Assembly: GCF_025766255.1 (NCBI RefSeq)
Contig: NW_026516848.1
Location: 1 to 64,000, forward strand
DNA from: Zychaea mexicana
Taxonomy: Eukaryota; Mucoromycota; Mucoromycetes; Mucorales; Lichtheimiaceae
DNA: 64,000 bases
Reading direction: 5' to 3'
Program-made: the position numbers and the translations under genes
The notes under the pieces: model-generated
The model's input: the letters and a program-made list of their open reading frames with translations, nothing else
Databases searched by the model: none
Told to the model about the DNA's origin: nothing
In this document: positions 45,670 through 58,027 of the stretch, piece after piece
How positions within the stretch are numbered: the stretch's first letter is position 1
Layout of the letters: every line of letters begins with the position of its first letter

Positions 45670-47242
45670 TCATATTTTTGACGCAACTGTACGCATGACG
45701 CGAGTACGTTTTGTGGGGACTGGATCGACCGGGGTTGGGCTTTTTGTACGAACATTTCTTTTAAGGCGCTCCTGTTTTTCTGAAATGACGGGAGAGCGTT
45801 CTACAGAATGGGTAGTGATATGAATTTCTTTTAACTTTTATGCATTATATTATAATGTAAGGATAGCAACTTCTTGTACCTTTACCTTGTTTTCTGGGGA
45901 TGCTTGCTTTGTTGACAAGCTGCTTTATTCGCCGCGCTGGCTGCTTCTGTGCTGGCGACTTTCCTTTCGTTCTTGCTTTTTTGCCACTGGTAGTTGGCAG
46001 GTGTGTGACCTGTTCGTCCTCCTCGCTTGATGTCAGTTGTGCCTCCAGAGACAGTGGGCCTTCGTCTTCATCAATATCACTTATGATAGGTAATGATGCA
46101 ATACAGGAAATCCATATTAATAATTATAGTCGATTGCAGTCGATCACATGTATCATATCTTACATGGTTTCATACCTTTCGTGATCACAATCTTCCTGAG
46201 TGTTATGGTCAGCGTTAAAGAAATTTTCTTCATCATCGTCACTAGTGCTGCTTTGATCATCGATTTCTTCTTCATTTGCTTGGCAGGTCTGCTCATCTTC
46301 TTCCGTGATGCTTTGCTGATCAATTGAGCTTTAACAAAAAAAAAGGTGTTATCAAAAGTTACAATTGCATCTATACAAGTATAAGCATCATCAATACCCT
46401 TGGGTCAGCTGCTGATTAAGGAGCTCGGGCTCCAGACAAACATTGCATTGCTCTAAGTTTTCCAGCAAACTTCTGTGTATACTTGTTTTCTCTAGAGGTA
46501 TTGGTGTTGTTGGACCTACTGTATGTACAAGACACAACATAAGTGTGGACACGAATACATAAAAAGTAGCTTATTCCGTACCTCCTGCTTGGCTAGGGAT
46601 CTTCTTCTTAAAAAAAGCTCTGACAAGGATGAGCCATGCGCCCCAGTATCCAGCACAGGCTTTCAATGGGTATTCGTTGACTACACCATCCTCGAGCAAT
46701 GCAATCGCCTTGCGCTGCTAGGTGTCCGTCAAGTCAGACCATGTCGCTGTTACTGCTACGTTTTCCGTTTGTCGCATATAATCGACCAGCCCGTCAGCAA
46801 AAGGCATGACATTCCGCTAAAATGTGGTAAGATACAAGTGGTCCCATGTATTATTGCCCAAAACGTGCTGTCCAAGGATGTCGTATAGCTCCCACGAGAA
46901 CTGCCTCAATCTTCCGTCGTTATCTGCTGGATGCAACACGACACAGCGCAACTAGATACCGTTAAATGGACTAGCTTCCATACCAATAGCCGTGCTTTGC
47001 GGGTATGTTGGAAGCTGTGCAGAGGCAGCGCCAAGATTCAGATGCTCGACGGTTTGCTCGAGATCGGCAATTCTATTGCTCATGGTTGCTAGTGTTCCCT
47101 GAAGCTCTGTGATCTCGGTTTACATTCCAAGGAAACCTTCATTCAGTCGCCGTTTGATATCCCTGGCCGTGTTCAAAAAGCTCGAAATTAGACCTAGCAC
47201 ACCTGTAGGTATTTCGTCACTTTCTGCTGCTAGACTCGCCAT
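45670..47242 (-). pseudogene. Plavaka-3 accessory gene: coiled-coil, acidic and basic tail, unknown role
   Basis: I do not recognise this protein. ATG at 47242; at least five exons join in frame and end at TGA 45670-45672. Exon 1 (47242 to ~46583) has a Leu-heptad coiled coil (ITELQGTLATMSNRIADL) and a globular part with ten Trp/Tyr/Phe-rich patches (QFSWELYDILG, NNTWDHLYLT). Later exons encode a strongly acidic stretch (DDDEENFFNADHN, DIDEDEGPLSL), then a Lys/Arg-rich tail (KKARTKGKSPAQKQPARRIK, RLKRNVRTKS) resembling a nuclear localisation signal. Four in-frame stops, TAA 47120, TAG 46952, TAG 46817 and TAG 46718, interrupt only exon 1, each where Gln is plausible. Divergent pairing with the transposase suggests a TnpA-like DNA-binding helper (inference). 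Confidence 0.62.
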
Positions 47243-47447
47243 TTCATGGGAGTAGGAGAAAAAGAGATATTTCTGCTTTTAACGGCTGTGTCAAAGTGAA
47301 AAGTACATGTAAGGAACCCTTAACTGTCGCGAGTTAGGTTTATGGTTGTCGGTGTAATGACGGGTCGGTACCTAAGTGTTTCATGCATTGTGTGCTTGGA
47401 AAAAAAAGTTTTTATTTTGAATTCACTTTCTCACTAGCCTCAGAGTC

Positions 47448-50314
47448 ATGAGCAAAAATCCCCAAAAAGCAGCAATAGCAAGAGAGTCCAACTTCAAATG
47501 TCCATTTTGCGGCATCGAAAGAAAGGCTACCGCTGCCGATCACAATGCTCATCGCACAATTTGTATTCAAAAGACGATTAAAAAAGTGGAGCATGAATTT
47601 ACTGCTTTGATTGAAAGCCAGGTAATTTGTTTTACTATCGGTAAGACACCTATTAACTCTGCTTTCAGCCTCTAGGAAGTAGTAGTCAACCATCCACCAG
47701 CAATTCTTTGCATGAAGAGCAAACACAAGCTGCCAGACGAGCGCACAAATTTTCGGATGACAATGTTTCGGTACCTGAGCCGCTATCCCGTGTAAGCAGC
47801 CTCGAAACAACAACCGCCAGCACCTCAAGTCAAAGAGGCGGCAGTAAAATAGCACGCTCACTTCAGCAGCGTCAGACGTCGGTTCCAATCAGTTTTCAGT
47901 ATCAATACGCCTCCTCAAAATCATTATGAAAGTACAAGTAGTAGCAAAGTCGCTTTAATCAACGATTCAACAGCAACGACGCTGAACTCGATCAAGAAGA
48001 AAACGTAGAAGCAAGCATTGACATGTTTGGTTTTCATGTTCGACATGGAGGAGCACGGGCACTATTTGACAAGTTTATAAAACGAACCAACAAGTATATC
48101 AAGGGCGTCCTCCCACCGCTTCTCAGCTACCATTCAGCACGTGCTGTCTTACGCAAAAGCTATCCACTTGAGCCGTCTGAGTATGATGTATGCGAGAATG
48201 GTTGTAAGATGTACACCAAGAGCGATAGAAGCACGTCATGTTCAGCATGCCATACCCCACGGTTCAAAGCTGACGGAAAACCAGCACGCAAGACGATGAT
48301 CCAGTTATCGTTGAAAGAACAGCTTCGGCTGTTAATCCGGGATGAAGCCACCCGCGAACTGCTCAAGTATCGCGCTGAATATGTATCCGAGGAAGGCTTG
48401 ATGAAGGATTTTTGGGACAGTGCCGTTTATAAAATTCTAAAGCCTACCTTCTTTACTGGTGAAATGGATCTGGGGATTACGATTTCTACTGACGACTTCA
48501 GCCCATTTCGTCGCTCACAGCATTCCATGACCATTGTGCATGTCATCGTATATAATTTTCCACCAAGTGTCCGAACTCAAGACAAATACATGCTTCAAGT
48601 TTGCATCTGCCCCGGTCCAGCAAAACCAGTTGATCTTTTCAGCTTCTTAGAGCCAACCATATAAGAGCTTCATGAACTCTGCAATCATGGCATGGATGTA
48701 ACCGTGGATCAGGCTACTATTAACGTCAAGGCACACCTTCTTTTCGTTAGAGGCGACTACCCGGCATCAACCCGTATGGCGTGTATGTCTTCTCATCACC
48801 ATTACTACGGCTGCAGATTTTGTACACTCGGAGGCAAATACATCAACAACACCATGATATTTCCGCCGTATGAAAAATTAGTATCCACATCCACCCAAGA
48901 AGCAGCACTAAAAGAAGCAGACGAAAAGCCTACTGTACGGTCGATCCAATCATTCAAGCAAAAAAGAGCCCCAAACCCTTCAAAGAAAGCAATCAATGAT
49001 GCAAAAGGACACAAGAAAGCCACGCCATTTTCAAAACTCCCAGTTTTTCATGGTGCCACCTATTTTCCCGTGGATCCTATGCACAATATGGCAGGTGTAG
49101 CCAAACAAGTATGGCAGATAATCTGTGGAAAATACGGGCAAGAAGGAAATCCATTGTACTTACCACGAGCCACACGGAACGAGATCGGCAAGTTAATTGA
49201 TGCATCAAAAGCGTCTACCCCATCGTCGTTTAGTGCAGATTGTGGCGACATTGCATTTCAAAGTGGTTTCTACCGTGCAATTGACTGGATTCATGTTGGC
49301 TTGTATTTGTTTTCTACTACGATCCGGGATTTCTATGATGATGCTAGTACAAGACAAGCCCTGGCAGATTTGGCAGCCGTTTTTCGGTATACATTCTGTC
49401 GAGTAATTGGTGTAGATCAAATCGGTGAACTGAAACATGCGGCAAACTCTTGGACCAAGTGGCTCTATGAACAGTCAAAGTCCGGTCATATCTCTCCAAA
49501 TGTGCATACAATTAACATGCATCTGTTGGCGCACCATTACAAGACGATCGAACGACTTGGGCCATTACCATTTTTAGTAGCTTTTGCCATGGAAAGAGCA
49601 ATTGGCGAAATAAAGCGTCGCATCTATTCAAAGTGAGATGCTGGTACCAATGCCGGTAATGTTTTGATCGAACTGTCGGCTATCAGGCGCCAACAAAGAA
49701 TCAACAACAAGGAAGAAGTCAAAGAAAAGCAGCAAGAAGTCATTACTGCATCTGATGATCCTGAGGCACCGGAACTTTGGGGTCCATTCGAGGAGATGAC
49801 AGTGGCAGACCTTGGATGCAAACAACCTCTCCGACGTTTTTGGGCATGGGAAAAAGGCTCCTACAATGACATCTATATTGATACAACAGAAAAGGTTACG
49901 GCCGGCAGGAGGCTCTGGAAGAGCAGTGGTGATGTATTCGGTGGAGCCAATGCGTCGTTCGTTCGCCTTCATCTTTGGGTGAATATTGATCAAAGGCCGG
50001 GACGAAACATGGAATTCCAACGAAAGCTATATTTCGGTGATATAAAGTACTTTTTTACCCATAGTTTTGGGGATGATAACAATAGGCTGCTCGCATTGGT
50101 ACAGCTATCGACATTTGCCAACCCCGAAAGAAGCGACGATTCTTGGCCACGTAAAATCAATGGAACGAAGCTTAAGGTCGTGGATGTTGAAGACATAGTC
50201 AGCTTTGCCGGAGTGACAAAGGCGCGTAACGAACGAGAATACGTTTTTTGGTCAAGATCGTCGATAGATCACGAAGATCCCAAGCTTGATTATAATTTGC
50301 GCTTTATCTTGTAA
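47448..50314 (+). pseudogene. Plavaka-3 Tnp2-like transposase
   Basis: ATG at 47448. The N terminus has a Cys/His finger (FKCPFCGIERKATAAD, HRTIC); an intron lies at about 47621-47669, and a poorly resolved Ser-rich linker with a frame change follows (47930-48010). From 48023 comes the Tnp2 region: SEYDVCENGCKMY, SCSACHTPRFK, DLGITISTDDFSPF, HVIVYNFPPS. After TAA at 48662 it continues with GMDVTVDQATINVKAHLL, GDYPASTRMACM, CRFCTLGGKY and VFHGATYFPVDPMHN. After TGA at 49634 comes DAGTNAGNVLIELS and a C-terminal beta-rich domain to TAA 50312. The TAA sits where Gln fits and the TGA where Arg/Lys/Ser would. About 900 residues, normal for fungal Plavaka transposases. It would move CACTA-type elements. 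Confidence 0.82.
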
Positions 50315-50489
50315 ACCATTCACTTAAGCATGTTTCATTCTCTAAATATAATATCTGAATATGTGTTCATAAGAAACGAATATTTTTTTAACCAAGTCAA
50401 TCATCAAATAGTTTGTGAATATTTTTGTGAATATGAGCATAATTTTTAAATATAAGTTTTCCAGGGTGGTGTGCGTTCAATTATAAGAA

Positions 50490-51175
50490 CAAAAGACCGG
50501 CGTCATAGTCGTCATCATGTAATATAAGCGTACATGATAGTGGAAGGTAATTGCGTCAGGTTTTATGTTTTACAAGTCAATGGTGAATCGGCGTCATGTT
50601 GTACACGATTGTGTTTGAGTAAGGGAGAAGAAGATTGTTGCGTCGTTGTTGTTGTGGGTACGAATTGAATGTGCAAGTAGAAGACGATGTTGTAATACAC
50701 ACGTAATTTTGACGTTGGAATGGTGTAAGATGTTGCATTAAGTATATACAGAAAAAAAAAGAGAAAGAATCAGTAATTCTGAATGAGCAAGTATCCACCA
50801 AAGCTATATCCCAAACACAACCGACAACCTTTTCCTTCCCTTGATCACTTATGCAGCTTTGAAAGGCTATCATTTTTTTTACAGTAACGGCGGTCTACAC
50901 CTTTACGAATCTTGAGTACATGCTTTTTTTTAAAAAAACAATTACCATAATTCCGTTTTTTGTTAAATCTGTGGATTGTGCCGCTTTGTTTTCTTTTTCT
51001 CTTCTATTCATCATGGAGACAGTAAAAAGTCATATATAAGTGTGTTCGCAGCTGTTGATTCGCTATGGTAGTTGTTGATGAGAAAAAAAAATCTTTAGTT
51101 GTTGCTTCTTTCCCTCCCTGCTGCTGCTATTGAACCCCACTCTTTCCTCCCACCTCAGCCACCCACCCTCCAATT
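50490..51175. repeat. MULE-2 right terminal inverted repeat
   Basis: Reverse complement of 41737-42385. It ends near 51175 (ccaccctccaa), after which the sequence (TTTTTTCAAACTCAACC) no longer matches. Confidence 0.88.
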
Positions 51176-51583
51176 TTTTCAAACTCAACCGGGGTGAAAT
51201 AAGGGGATGCGAGAGTAACTGTTATTATTTGATGAAACTAAATGCTTTTATTTTTCGCATATCTATACTATTAAAATCTTTAAAAGTTAGCTGAAAAATC
51301 CAAAAAAGGAAGGTGGCTCTACAGCGGTGCTTTAGTTTCTATAAATCCACATGTCATTCACTCCACCCCTATCTGATGAAAAGATCTGTGCAAAATTGAG
51401 CAAGTACACGGTCATCTGGGATCTGAAATCCGGGATAAATAAGAAAGAGCCTCATTAAGCATCAAATATCTGTATATACTCCAAGAGAGGCAATGTATTT
51501 TATGGATGAAGCAATGACCGAATTATATCTTTGCTGTAGATCATATTTTTTTACTACCATTCACTGTCATACCATAAAGGATT

Positions 51584-51610
51584 AGTAGTAGTAGTAGTAG
51601 TAGTAGTAGT
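51584..51610. repeat. AGT/GTA trinucleotide microsatellite
   Basis: About nine uninterrupted trinucleotide units (GTAGTAGTA) upstream of the Helitron-1 gene. Confidence 0.9.
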
Positions 51611-51788
51611 GGCTGATTGGGTTCAGGGTGTTGATGCTGACAAACTTGCAACACGTATAACACACAAAAAAGGAAGTTGCCATCGTGCTGTTCACGCGTC
51701 CTGAATCTGTCTTTACGCGCTTTTGAGTAGTCCCTGTACTTCTTTTTTGTTTACCTACAACCATTCGTTTTCAGCTTATATACTTTAA

Positions 51789-54700
51789 ATGAGCATTCGA
51801 ATCTGTGCTTCATGCCATCAGTCTGGGCACTCGAGTAGAAGACACTGAGATTGCTTACTGAATCCGGCTCGCTTAGCTGTGCGGGAGCAGAATGAAATTC
51901 AATTCATCTTTGAGCACCATCAAAGAGTTGATCCAATTGTTGAAGAAATTCAAATGGCCAGCCCGAGCGTTGAAGATCCTGTCTCCGAGATTAATCAAGA
52001 TCAAAGTGTTAATCCGAGCGATGAGATTGTAAGCGATAATTTTCGAATAGACAATGATGTGACTAAAAATTGACACATGTTTGTAACAGTCAGAGACGGT
52101 TCCTCGGTGCGCAAGCTGTGGCCAACTTAGACATTCACGTAGAAGTTTCCGTAGTTGCCCACTTAATCCAAGGAATCTGTAAGCTGATATCTCAACTGAG
52201 CCTCAAGTAATTAACAATCCCTCCTGTATAGGCTATACAGTCTATAATTCTAATATCGCGTTTCTTTTTCTTTCGCAGTTTCATCCTGCCATCGGACGTA
52301 TCCGTGCAAACCATATTCCTGATCGCCATTCAGTTGGATTAATGGATCGTGAGTGTTCGTATTGTCACGCGCGTATGTGGGTGGAAGAGCGTGTATCAGC
52401 ATCTTCGGAGACATCATCTGAATTCCAGCTATGCTGTGCCAAAGGGTCCATTACTCTTCCTCCGCTGAGTGAAACTCCACCAGAGATAGCAGAGCTATTA
52501 TGTGGTGATGACCGTGCCTCGCAGGATTTCTGTAAAAACATTTGTGCATACAACAATGCTTTGAGTTTTACGTCCCTTGGTGCCAGCGTTGATCAAACTG
52601 TAGCAAACGTGCGAGGTGGTGCATACAACTTTCGGATCCATGGCACCATGCACCATATGATTGGGTCTTTGCTCCCTAACACGGATGAGGATACCCCAGC
52701 TTTTGCGCAAATCTACGTCTATGATCCTTCCATGGAATTGCAAATACGTCAGAATGCCACGAATGCCCCTGTAAACACAGATACTTTGCGCACTTTGCAG
52801 GAGCTGATGCATCGTGTTTGCCCCTTTGCCCAAGCTTTCTAAAACATGGCCGATCGCTATCGTGACGACAATGTCGAAAACGTTACATTAGTGATTCGTG
52901 CAGAGGGTACCCTGGATCAAAGGCGGTATAATAGACCAATAGGTGATGAAGTTGGAATCCTGATTGTGGATAACACGCATGACGGCCAGGCTGGGAACCG
53001 CGACATTGTTGTGCGAACTCGGTCAAATCAGTTGCAGCGTATCTCAGAGAAGCATCGTTTCTATGACGCCATGCATTATGTATTGATATTTCCTTAAGGT
53101 AATTTTAAGCTCTAATCGTCTGCTGTAGTGCGTAATTCTAACTTACACAATTTCAGGTGATGAGGGTTGGACCATCGAAGCGCGCAATGACAATGGTGTT
53201 CACATAACAGTGATGGAATGGTATAAATATCGCCTGATGGTGCGCGAGAACGGTGACGACGACAATGGACACGATCTGCATCGCTTCGGTAAGCTGTTTC
53301 AACAGTTTATTACTGATATCTATGCCAAGATGGAATCCGGACGCCTTGGCTACATCACGCAGAACCAGGACAAGCTACGTTCAGATTTGTACAATAGTGT
53401 TGTAGATGCCATGAATCTGGGAGACAATGATATGGCCAATGTCGGTAGACGTGTGATTTTACTATCGTCTTTCACCGGTGGCCCGCGGCATATGCAACAG
53501 CTCTATCATGATGCCATGAGTATCGTGCGGCGCTTTGGAAAGCCTGATCTTTTCGTTACATTTACGTGCAACCCGCGATGGCACGAGATACAAGATTCTC
53601 TTCTTCTAGGACAGACAGCGCCCGACAGACTGGATATATGTGTTCGGGTATTTAAAATGAAACTGAAACAGTTGATGGATGATCTTACCAAAAACATGTT
53701 TCTGGGCACAGTGATTGCACATGTCCACACTGTCGAATTTCAAAAACGTGGGCTACCACATGCTCATATCCTCTTGATCCTTGCCAGAGATGATAAACCA
53801 ACGACACCTGAAGATGTGGATGATATTGTATCAGCCGAGCTTCCCAACTCGGAGCAATACCCAGCCGCACGTGCAACAGTGGAAAGACACATGATGCATA
53901 GACCCTGTGGTGACCGTCATCCTCGATCGCCATGCATGCAAGACGGTGCCTGTTCAAAGCGCTTTTCAAAGCAGTTTATGGATGAGACCAATATGTGTGA
54001 CAATGGATATCCTGTTTACAAACGACGCCGTAATGATGCCGATTTTGTTGAAAAAAATGGTGTTCGTATGCATAATCAATGGGTGGTCCCTCACAACATC
54101 TTTTTATGCACCAAGTACGACGCACATGTCAACGTAGAAATCTGCACCTCGATCGCTTCCATTAAATATGTCTACAAATACGTATACAAAGGTCACGACC
54201 GTGCGTCAGTAGCTGTAACTCATCATCAACGTGCGCAAACCGAAACCAACCAACATGGTGAACCACCTATAAACGAAATTCACACCTATCTCGATACACG
54301 ATACGTGTCTGCATGCGAAGGCTCCTGGCGTCTCTTTTCATTCTCTTTACACAAGGAATTCCCAAGTCACCAGCGTTTATCCGTACACCTTCCAGATGAG
54401 CAACTGGTGCATTTCAACGAGGATGATGATCCTAGAGCTGTTGTTGGTCGTGCACATGAAACTACATTTACAGCTTGGTTTAACTACAATGCTGAAAATG
54501 AGGATGGGCGAGCGGTACTATACCCTGATTTTCCCGAGAATTACGTCTTTGTCAAATCAGAACGTCGCTGGAAAATCCGTGAACATGGTCATGGTGGCAC
54601 CATCGGACGCATGTACACTGTCTCCCTAAGCCAAGTCGAAAAGTATCATTTAAGATTATTGTTGTACCATGTTCCTTGTGCAACAAGTTTTAATGACCTC

Positions 54701-56678
54701 AAGACCGTTGAAAACGAGCGCTTGCCGACATTTCAAGCTACTGCAAGGAGGCGCGGTCTGCTAACTGGGCAACAAGAATGGCTGGATTGCTTAGAGCAGG
54801 CATCCACGTACCAACTTCCCAGAGCTTTACGACAGCTTTTTTCTGTTCTCCTAACATACTGTCAGCCTGAAGATCCATACGCTCTATGGATAGCTTACCG
54901 CACACATCTTTGTGAAGACTTTTTGCAAGCTGCAAGAGTTGAAGCAAATGACCAATCTCTGCCACCAGACGACCGTATTTACGGACAAGGATTACTTGCT
55001 ATTAAATCCATCATGGCAAGTGCATCATGGTCCCTTACGGAATTCGATGGCTTTATTCTTCCTGAGGAAACTGAAAACAACCAACAACCGCTGGAACCAC
55101 TGATCATCCGTCAACAACGAGACATTGCTACAAGCTTACAAGCTCAGCCCGCCCTGGAACTCGCATTCAATGACGATCAGCAGCAGTATTTGATGGAGTA
55201 TGCAGAGCTTTGGAACGTCCACGCACCGAATCAAAGGTTTACTTTGTCGATGGACCCGGTGGCACAGGCAAAACATATGTGTTCAATGCTCTTCTTAAGC
55301 ATGTCAGGCGTCGTGGTGATATTGCTCTTTCAGTTGCTACCAGTGGCACCGCAGCACTGCTCATGCAAGGCGGTAGAACAGCACATTCATTATTTACGAT
55401 TCCGCTTGAGATTGATCAAACCACATGCTGCTCATTTACACTACGATCTGCTACAGCACAACTTCTAAGACTTGCAACTTTGATCATATGGGACGAAGCA
55501 TCAATGATCAGCAAAGATCTCATTGAATGCGTCAATCGAAGTTTGCAAGATCTGATGAAGTCAGAAGACCCAGCATTAGAGCATGTTCCTTTTGGTGGAA
55601 AATTAGTTGTTTTTGGCGGTGATTTTCGCCAGGTAATCATACATTTCTATTAATCTGCAGAGTATTGAGGTAAACAACTTGACTTTGATTGTATATTGTT
55701 GTACAGGTTCTTCCAGTCATTCCTAGAGCTTCTCGAGCACAGATTGTGGCACAATGCTTAAAGCGATCCAATGTATGGCGCCACACCCAAGTCTTCCATC
55801 TTCAGACCAATATGCGTGTACAGCAAGCCACCGACGCCCACAACTTTGAACAATTACGAGACTTTGCTGAATATCTATTGCGAATAGGTGAAAACAGAGA
55901 GCCAGTTGCTCCTGCTACTGAAGATAGGGTTAAAGTCCGTGACTCTATGCTAATGCCTGGATACAACCTACTCACTTTAATTGATACTCTATATGGCAAT
56001 ATGCTTACAACCTCTCCCTCCCACGAGTTCCTCATGTCACGAGCTATTCTGACACCAAAAAATGTCGATGTTGCAACAATCAACGAGACAATATTGGAAT
56101 CAAAATTCCCTGGAACGTCTGAGGAGTTTCTCAGTGCAGACAGTATGGTCGATCCTGAAGAGTCCTTGGCATATCCAACGGAGCTTTTAAACTCACTTTC
56201 TCCTTCCGGCCTTCCACCACACAAACTCACTCTCAAGCCAGGTTGTCCTGTAATGCTCTTACGAAACCTAAATACCGCACAAGGCCTTTGCAACGGAACA
56301 CGTTTGATCATCACGTCTTTTCGCTGCAATGTCATTGAAGCTGAAATCGCCACAGGTACACATGTTGGCGAAACAGTCCCATTGCCTCGCATCACACTTA
56401 CTTCCAAAAAGAGCGGAGGTCCCATCGAATTCCAAAGTACACAGTTCCCTATACGGCTTGCATTTTCGATGACGATCAACAAGGCTCAAGGACAAACATT
56501 TGACACAATTGGCCTATATCTACCAAAACCTGTTTTTACTCATGGTCTACTATATGTAGCATTGTCGCGGGTCAGAACGCCACGCTCTGTACTGATCACC
56601 TTGGATCGTGATGATTCTAAGGTTGGCGGTCAAGAAGGCATGTACACCAGAAATGTTGTATATACTGAGGTACTTTAA
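51789..56678 (+). pseudogene. Helitron-1 Rep/helicase protein
   Basis: ATG at 51789 opens a CCHC-like knuckle (CASCHQSGHSSRRH-stop-DC) with a second after an intron at about 52030-52090 (CASCGQLRHSRRSFRSC). The Rep domain follows: GRRVILLSSFTGGPRHM, the HUH motif GLPHAHILLI near 53752-53781, and the paired-Tyr motif YVYKYVYKG near 54166-54192. The helicase has Walker A DGPGGTGKT near 55250, LIIWDEASM, FGGDFRQ (then an intron 55634-55706) and YVALSRVRTPRS. Stops: TGA 51846, TAA 52180, TAA 52840, TAA 53095, with one frameshift near 55188. The TAA codons sit where Gln fits. Helitrons move by rolling-circle replication; HUH Tyr residues nick DNA and the 5'-3' helicase unwinds. Ends at TAA 56676-56678. 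Confidence 0.88.
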
Positions 56679-57188
56679 TTAACTATAGATAGCTTTTACG
56701 CTTCAGCCTTTGCACTTTTCGTCAATTCACCTATAGTTCCCCTTTTATTTCCTGTTCTTCTTCACCTATCATTATCTTTTACTGCACAACATCAACATAC
56801 TCTCAAATATAGACCTCCTTTTTGATAGATTAGATATTAGTATAGCGGTTTGGGTAGTCAGGGCTTAGCATTCAGTAATCCATGAAGCGAAGCTGTTTAG
56901 GGTTTTAAATTGGCAATAGTTAAGTATCCAACTTTGACGATTTCCTATGATAGACTACTTCTCACTGCACAATGATCTTGCTTTTGTTTTTGAAAACAGA
57001 CAATCTCTAATATAATAGACAATCTTCAAAAATTAATAATGAAAGTCCTTCCTTTTTTGGAATCGATTTTTAGCAGTGGTTTGTCTCCGAACAGCGAGCA
57101 GAGCTTTCCGTCCCCCTTCCTCTTCACGCGATCAATTTTTAAATCATTACACAGCTTGGGTCTTTGTTACATGTGAACAGTTTGCAAT

Positions 57189-57735
57189 TTATTTTAATAA
57201 TTCGCACTGTACACCTCGAGAGGTGGTGCCATTAGGATGGTTTACAGAACGCGATGGTGAACTAAGTGGCGTACGATGGGCAGGCGGCAAATTCAGTTTC
57301 TGAATTCCTTCCTCAAGAGAGGGCACAGGGGACTGTGGTGGAGGAGACACCGATTGGTATTCCTCTATCAAAAGCAGAGGCGAAGACACTGCTGGCGAAG
57401 GTACAGAAGGAAGATCTGACGGGATAGTGTCTATTTGCGAGTCTGCCTGTTCAAGCTGTCTCTGTGAGGACTGGAGATCTAATCCTTGAATGAGTTCATG
57501 CATACATATATATCTTAGCAAATAGGATTAAGTTACCAAGCAAATGCTAACAAGCTTCCATGAGCTCGATATCCTCCTGAGTCAACTCAAACTCATCATC
57601 GCTGTTTTTCTGTTTTTGAAAGCAAAGTTAACTAACGCGCTATATATGAGTTATTATAAAAACGTGGTTTCTTAGAGTACCTGACGCTTTGCATTTCTGC
57701 TAGCACTCTTGCTTTTGCGCTTTCGATAGAGCATT
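57189..57735 (-). CDS. Small spliced gene between the Helitrons, unknown function
   Basis: I do not recognise it. A minus-strand reading with three exons fits GT..AG rules: exon 1 from the ATG at 57735 encodes MLYRKRKSKSASRNAKRQ (strongly basic), an intron of ~65 bases follows, exon 2 encodes NSDDEFELTQEDIELMEA (acidic, helical), and after another ~64-base intron exon 3 (to TAA at 57189) encodes LQSSQRQLEQADSQID and a Ser/Pro-rich tail (SVSPPPQSPVPSLEEG). About 130-140 residues. The basic-then-acidic layout suggests a nuclear protein or the leftover C-terminal tail of a transposase. No stop interrupts it. It lies between two Helitrons, so it may be captured host sequence; that is conjecture. 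Confidence 0.35.
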
Positions 57736-58027
57736 TGCTCCAAACCTTCTGTCTGATGATTGGGCTGAGTACTTCGAGTGTTGGGTATGATGGGAAGTTT
57801 GAAAAAAGAAAGTTGTCAGATCGGATAAGATATATTTGCACTCACTCTGTTTGGAGTGCACAAAAGAAAGCTCACTCAGATATATAGAGCATAAATACCC
57901 TAGCAATGTAGCACCACATCTACTTTAGGAAAAAGATGACATGATCACTTTACTGTCATCTTGATAGCTAGAATGAGAGGAGATTATTTTTGCATTCTTT
58001 CTTCCCACCATTCGTTTTTATATGTAA

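Larger units (their letters stand above)
45321..50468. mobile_element. Plavaka-3, two-gene CACTA-like element nested in MULE-2
   Basis: Ends CACCCTCGTAAAAATATATT (45321) and, reversed, CACCCTGGAAAACTTATATT (50468) form the inverted repeat. GTG flanks both sides (45318-45320 and 50469-50471), matching the 3-bp duplications of CACTA elements. Subterminal regions are rich in GAATATTT/AAATATTC-type repeats. Two divergent genes start about 200 bp apart: an accessory gene on minus (45670-47242) and the Tnp2-like transposase on plus (47448-50314). Complete from end to end, though both frames contain stops. Confidence 0.82.
41737..51175 (-). mobile_element. MULE-2 with ~640-bp inverted ends and a nested Plavaka
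   Basis: 41737-42385 is the near-perfect reverse complement of ~50490-51175 (outer bases TTGGAGGGTGGGTGGCT). Between them are a MULE transposase on the minus strand (42569-44792) and a complete Plavaka element (45321-50468). I find no matching duplication outside the ends (left flank GCTCGTGTA, right flank TTTTTTCAA), so one border may have been rearranged. 44793-45320 is the MULE promoter side; no further gene is visible. Confidence 0.82.
51176..56820 (+). mobile_element. Helitron-1 (borders not resolved)
   Basis: Inferred from the Rep/helicase gene. Helitrons have no inverted ends; I could not fix a 5' TC or a convincing 3' hairpin plus CTRR here. 51176-51788 contains a GTA-type trinucleotide run at 51585-51610 and no gene; 56679-57188 is AT-rich without a supportable gene. 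Confidence 0.55.

Noticed and set aside
50577..50873. 98-codon frame conserved in two places (also 42110-42334)
   Set aside because: Conserved only because both copies lie in the MULE-2 terminal inverted repeats; low-complexity composition, no motif.
55802..56482. 226-codon minus-strand frame
   Set aside because: Antisense shadow of the Helitron-1 helicase; no motif of its own and runs opposite a conserved domain.
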